Assembly (NCBI GenBank): GCA_033060915.1 | Contig: CM065385.1 | Location: forward strand, 19,851,001-19,915,000 | DNA length: 64,000 bases | Source: Euryodendron excelsum | Lineage: Eukaryota > Streptophyta > Magnoliopsida > Ericales > Pentaphylacaceae | Direction of reading: 5' to 3' | In this document: positions 60,430-64,000 of the stretch, in pieces | How positions within the stretch are numbered: position 1 is the first letter of the stretch | Layout of the letters: every line of letters starts with the position of its first letter | Program-made: the position numbers and the translations under genes | Notes under the pieces: generated by a model | Told to the model about the DNA's origin: nothing | Database searches by the model: none | Seen by the model: only the letters and a program-made list of their open reading frames with translations

Positions 60430-61480
60430 ATGGGACGCGGGAGATGATGGTTTCGAGAGGAAACATTGCTCCGGGAAGGCAGCTCGGACAAATTCTGTCG
60501 GCAGCTCTAGTTGATCTAGGGGTAGCCAACGATCTACCAGTCGAGCATCTTCCAGCCAGAGTGGAGGGGGAGTAGGCCTCCAGTCAACCCCTTCCTTTCA
60601 GTCAAGCCAGCCTTTGAGGTAGAGTAGGCCTCCAATCGACCCCTTCCTTCCAGTCGAGCTAGCCTTTGAAGAGGAGATGGATGCCGAGGATGAAGCATCA
60701 AGCCTTGGACATCGTGTCATGGGTTATGGGAGGCTTCTCAGCAAAACTGAGTGTGGGACACCATAGGAGACTGCTTCATGATTGTGAATCTTTTGCACTT
60801 GGGATTTAAAGGAGAGGACATTGGTTCGTCTTTGGTCGTCTGACTTCTCTCTCTGCCGTTTTGGGGAATGCAAGCTTGCTCCCTCCCATCAAGAGTATGG
60901 TTTCCTCCTAGGTCTTTGAGATGATTCGGTTGACATTGTGGGATCTATTTTTCTTGATGGTTGCAACACAGTTGTCTCATCTCAGCTTAAGCTCTGTCGT
61001 GCATTCCTTTCTCTTGATCTCCTACCCTAGTTTCCTTATGTTCCAATGAGGTTCTTGTTCTCTTATTTTGAGTCTATGACGGGTAGGAGAGCTCATTCAG
61101 GGGATTGACATACTTCTCAAGGTTGGTTCATTTCTCACATAGTAGCCCTGGCTCTACTTCTCCTGAACTTGTTGATGTTTCCATAAGGGAATAACTTAGT
61201 CGACTGTTGGTTATGTGCACTGCTTGCCAAGATTTGTAAGGGGCACTCATATGTTCCTACTTTGTGAGCCTTACTAGACTCTAGCAGGAGGCCGATGCTC
61301 ATTTTTGGGGATGTGCTTCACTATCCCAACTTTGGGCGATCAAACACTTATTCGTTACTCCTCCTTTTTAGCATACATGGTATGCTAAGTCAGAAGTCAT
61401 TTGATTGGGGAGGTCGAAGGTGTGCCATTGCCCTATTCTCTACTTCTTGTCGGTCATGGAAATCTGAGCTTTTCTGAGGT
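60430..61480 (+). pseudogene. Antisense cargo ORF of element D: PMD-type N-terminus joined to DUF7745-like body
   Basis: The first ~0.3 kb matches the N-terminus of the PMD genes (basic/Ser-rich start, then an acidic stretch ending near GYGR, about 60735). A 2-nt deletion at codon 2 shifts frame. From about 60830 the sequence matches A's DUF7745-like ORF instead (RFGECKLAPSHQEYGFLLG; the GATGGTTGCAAC block; LALLLLNLLMF). Many stops. A 52-bp tandem duplication (60571-60674) lies in the N-terminal part. Either the ancestral arrangement or a recombinant. Confidence 0.55.
60571..60674. repeat. 52-bp tandem duplication in element D's antisense ORF
   Basis: AGTAGGCCTCCA occurs at 60571 and 60623, each followed by CCCCTTCCTT. 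B and C have one copy. Confidence 0.85.
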
Positions 61481-63367
61481 GGGTGCCGGTGTTGGAGATG
61501 TCTGAGGGGTGACTTTAGCTCCTTTTTGTGTTTTACCTTATTCCTTGTTTCCTATTTGAGAAGGAGAGAAAGACATAGAGTTAGTTTTTGTACAAAAACA
61601 GTTTACTTATGCTAATTCTAAAAAAGCACAGGTAAATGGGTGAATGCATATTTTTTTATTTTTTTATTTTTTATGAATGCACATAGAATTAGATGTATGA
61701 CTTATTTTGCATGTCCTACTTTTTTTATATATATTTTTTTATGAATGCACAAGTTCATACATGAATAGAATTTAATGCATGTTATACTTTTTGGATGAAT
61801 GCACATACAGGAATAAAATTAAATGCATGCCATGCTTTTTGATGAATACATGAATAGATACAAACTATGGAAGAATTTAAATAGATGTATAGGTTATATA
61901 GGTCATTAATGCATTAGTACTACATGTATATAAGCTATTTACAAAGAATGTCCCAGGATTGCCCCAGGGCCCATACTCTCAGGATTTTGTTTTCTTTCTA
62001 GGATTCTACCTCATTTAGTTTTGTCCCATTCTTATCGAGGTGTGATAGCATTTGCACCATTCTCTAGGGATCTTAACCTTTTGATTTGCTATCCTAGCCC
62101 TACTTTCTATAGGGTTGCTATTTGGGATTTTTCTGACTTCACTTGGTTTTCTCTCTCAGATTTCCACAATGCTACCATGGCTATAGCGACAACTCGTATG
62201 CCCTTTGTAGAGTGATAAACAACTAAGCCCTCAATTTAAGAAGACTTCTTTTAAGACCGTAATGCAAGTTGGGTTTACGGGTTATAAGAAATAAAGGAAT
62301 ATTTAGGTTCAAAGATTTTCTTTTAGTGCGTTGTTTAAACCAGAACCATCTGCGCACACTTTGAAACATGAAATTGCCCTTGGATTCCTCCCTAGTTCTC
62401 CTTTCTCATCCCTACTTGTCTTGGTATTGTTTAGGTTTATTTGGACTAAGCAATTCTCTTTGATCAAAGAGGACTTTAATTTGGACCATAACGTAGGCTA
62501 GGTTAAGGGGTTTGTGAATGAAAGGGTATAAAGGCTCAAACATTATCACTTGTGGGGTTTTAAGAAACCAATGGTCACCTTTGGCAACTTAACTTCCATT
62601 CATTGCTTTCTTCTTTCCTTCATACTCTTGTTGTTCTTCTAGACCGTTCTCTAGCTTCTGATTTAGAATTTTTTCATCAAGATATTTGTTTCTAAGTCGA
62701 CTTTTAGAGATGCCAACTTTGTCATTTATATTTTGGGATAACAATATCTTCTTTTGAAAATCACCATGAACATAATATTCTCTTTACTAGAGACGCCTTT
62801 GATGCCATGACTTTTTGAAAATCACCATTTTCAATGTTGCTCATTATATCTTCTTGGAAATCACCCTTTCCATCATTGCTCATTAGTTCCTACTTATGAC
62901 TTCTGCCTTAACCCAGTGTGGGCGGTGACCATCTAGTCGATTTTCTTGAGAAATTGTAACCGGCTCAAATAGGCTTTGCAAAGGAATTTTTTATGTATGG
63001 TAGCAGAATTAAGGGCCTCTTATCATTTCGAATTGAATTGCTTAGTTCATAAAGCCTTTATACAAAATTTAGGCAATGTTCCTAAAAATGGTGTGTTTCT
63101 GCCAGTAACCCCTATATTTTCTATTGAATCAACTATTATGTGCTTACCCCAGTGTGGGAGATGGTTCTTGATTTGAGAACATATGAATAGAAATCACTTA
63201 CGGCTCTAGTGGGCTGAACAAGAGGTAGTGTTTATTTCTTATTGGATAAATAGAACAATGGTTTCTCATCATTTTGAGGACTCGGCTACCCATCGCTTAG
63301 CCAGGATATCACTCAAGTGTCGCCTCTTTAATAAAATTTGCATCTCTTTGTTGAGATAGTTCTCCCT

Positions 63368-63413
<46 letters not shown>

Positions 63414-63589
63414 CTCTCGAAGGTTTTAACCCCCTTTAAGTGAATTTTTCATGCTATCTCATCCTTCAAGTCGAGTCATTACAAAATGGGAAAGAATCCC
63501 TAAAAGCAATAATCATCCACAAGAATATGAGACAAAGGGGATAGATTAAAAACTAACACTTTCTTATTTCAAATCATGATTGTATGGCA
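61481..63589. other. Spacer of element D
   Basis: No coding signal. Partly homologous to the spacers of A, B and C (GTTTGGACTAAGCAATTC-type block near 62440; CCCAGTGTGG near 62914 and 63150; CATCCTTCAAGTCGAGTCATT near 63460). At about 61670-61860 there are three or four degenerate repeats of an ATGAATGCACA phrase. Confidence 0.55.
63371..63407. repeat. (TC)n microsatellite
   Basis: About 18 TC units in the element D spacer. Confidence 0.9.
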
Positions 63590-64000
63590 TAAGGAATCAA
63601 CTTTCTCAAAAGGCATGCCAAAACAGACATTCTTCATTGGCAGGCTAGCAAATGCCAAAGGTGGATGGTTCTACTATCTTGGGGATTTGGGGTCTTATCC
63701 CGGACGATGGGTTTGAAGGGACTTACTGTTCAGAAGATTTTTCTTGAAAAATATGCTGAGCTAAAAGGTCTTACTGTCTAAAGGATCAACTTTCTCGAAA
63801 GACATGCAGAACTTGATTTAAACTGGAACTAGACTAAAATTGGATTTTGATCTTGGAATTGAGATTAAAACGAAGACTTACTGTCTTCGAGAAGACGTGC
63901 CCACTTGAATTGGACTAGACAATGCCCCAAGAGCATTTTGGTCATCTCGCCTTTACTTGGGCCTAATAGGCCCGAGAAGCTATTGATTAACAGGATTATG
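63590..64000 (-). repeat. LTR fragment at the right edge
   Basis: From 63590 the sequence follows the U3 part of the LTRs (AAGGAATCAACTTTCTC..., compare 58187 onwards), up to the window end. It joins the spacer abruptly, so the LTR's PBS-proximal part, the leader and any gag/pol of D are missing at this junction. It may be D's 5' LTR after a deletion, or a separate element. Confidence 0.7.

Larger units (their letters stand above)
279..64000 (-). mobile_element. Element D, outermost Tat-lineage LTR retrotransposon (partial)
   Basis: D is reconstructed as follows: 3' LTR from 279, broken at 4016 by element A and resuming at 57677 to 58663; PPT at 58664; internal region to about 63589 with an antisense cargo ORF; then a further LTR-derived fragment to the window end. 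The two LTR parts join in register with intact paralogues: the break falls inside a conserved AGAGCCGGTGTGG stretch. No PBS, leader, gag or pol of D is visible. They are deleted at 63589/63590 or lie outside the window. D must be the oldest insertion because all the others lie within it. Confidence 0.75.

Overview
The window is repeat-derived plant nuclear DNA. I see no host gene, no RNA gene and nothing bacterial. It consists almost entirely of very large Ty3/gypsy LTR retrotransposons of the Tat (Ogre-like) lineage, all on the minus strand. The evidence for the lineage is ~4.5-5.2 kb LTRs that begin TGTAAGCACC and end GGGCGCGACA on the minus strand, a tRNA-Arg-type primer binding site (PBS), a second archaeal-type RNase H between RNase H and integrase, a G-patch segment in pol, and extra antisense ORFs. 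A large-genome angiosperm is likely; I cannot name the species.

Layout, from target-site duplications (TSDs) and LTR pairing. Element D starts at 279 and leaves the window on the right. Element A (4017-57671) sits inside D's 3' LTR. Element B (10198-24037, TSD GATGG) and element C (25878-45173, TSD ATACT) both sit inside A. A 2.5 kb solo LTR of another family (E, 41786-44326, TSD GAGTT) sits inside C's 5' LTR. Without its inserts A is about 20.5 kb, and C without E is about 16.75 kb. B has lost most of its 3' LTR.

The elements share LTR, PBS, ~1.5 kb leader and polypurine tract (PPT) but differ in sense coding content. A carries protease, G-patch, RT, RNase H, archaeal RNase H and integrase but no recognisable capsid gag. 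B carries a full-length one-frame gag (capsid plus zinc-finger-like motif) and no pol. C carries a short gag-like ORF with the zinc-finger-like motif but no capsid, and no pol. All genes are decayed by stops or frameshifts.

Every element also carries an antisense (plus-strand) gene beside the 3' LTR, with a leader exon, a ~0.9-1.3 kb intron and a main exon opening at a shared TTNAG/GATGG acceptor. In B and C it encodes a plant-mobile-domain (PMD)-like protein with a second 88-nt intron and an acidic C-terminus. In A it encodes a different protein resembling the DUF7745 class. In D the start of the PMD type is joined to the DUF7745-like type. This antisense cargo, its exchange between related elements, and the apparent division of gag and pol between elements are the most interesting points. 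Extra antisense ORFs in Tat-lineage elements are known in general; the combination here deserves a closer look.
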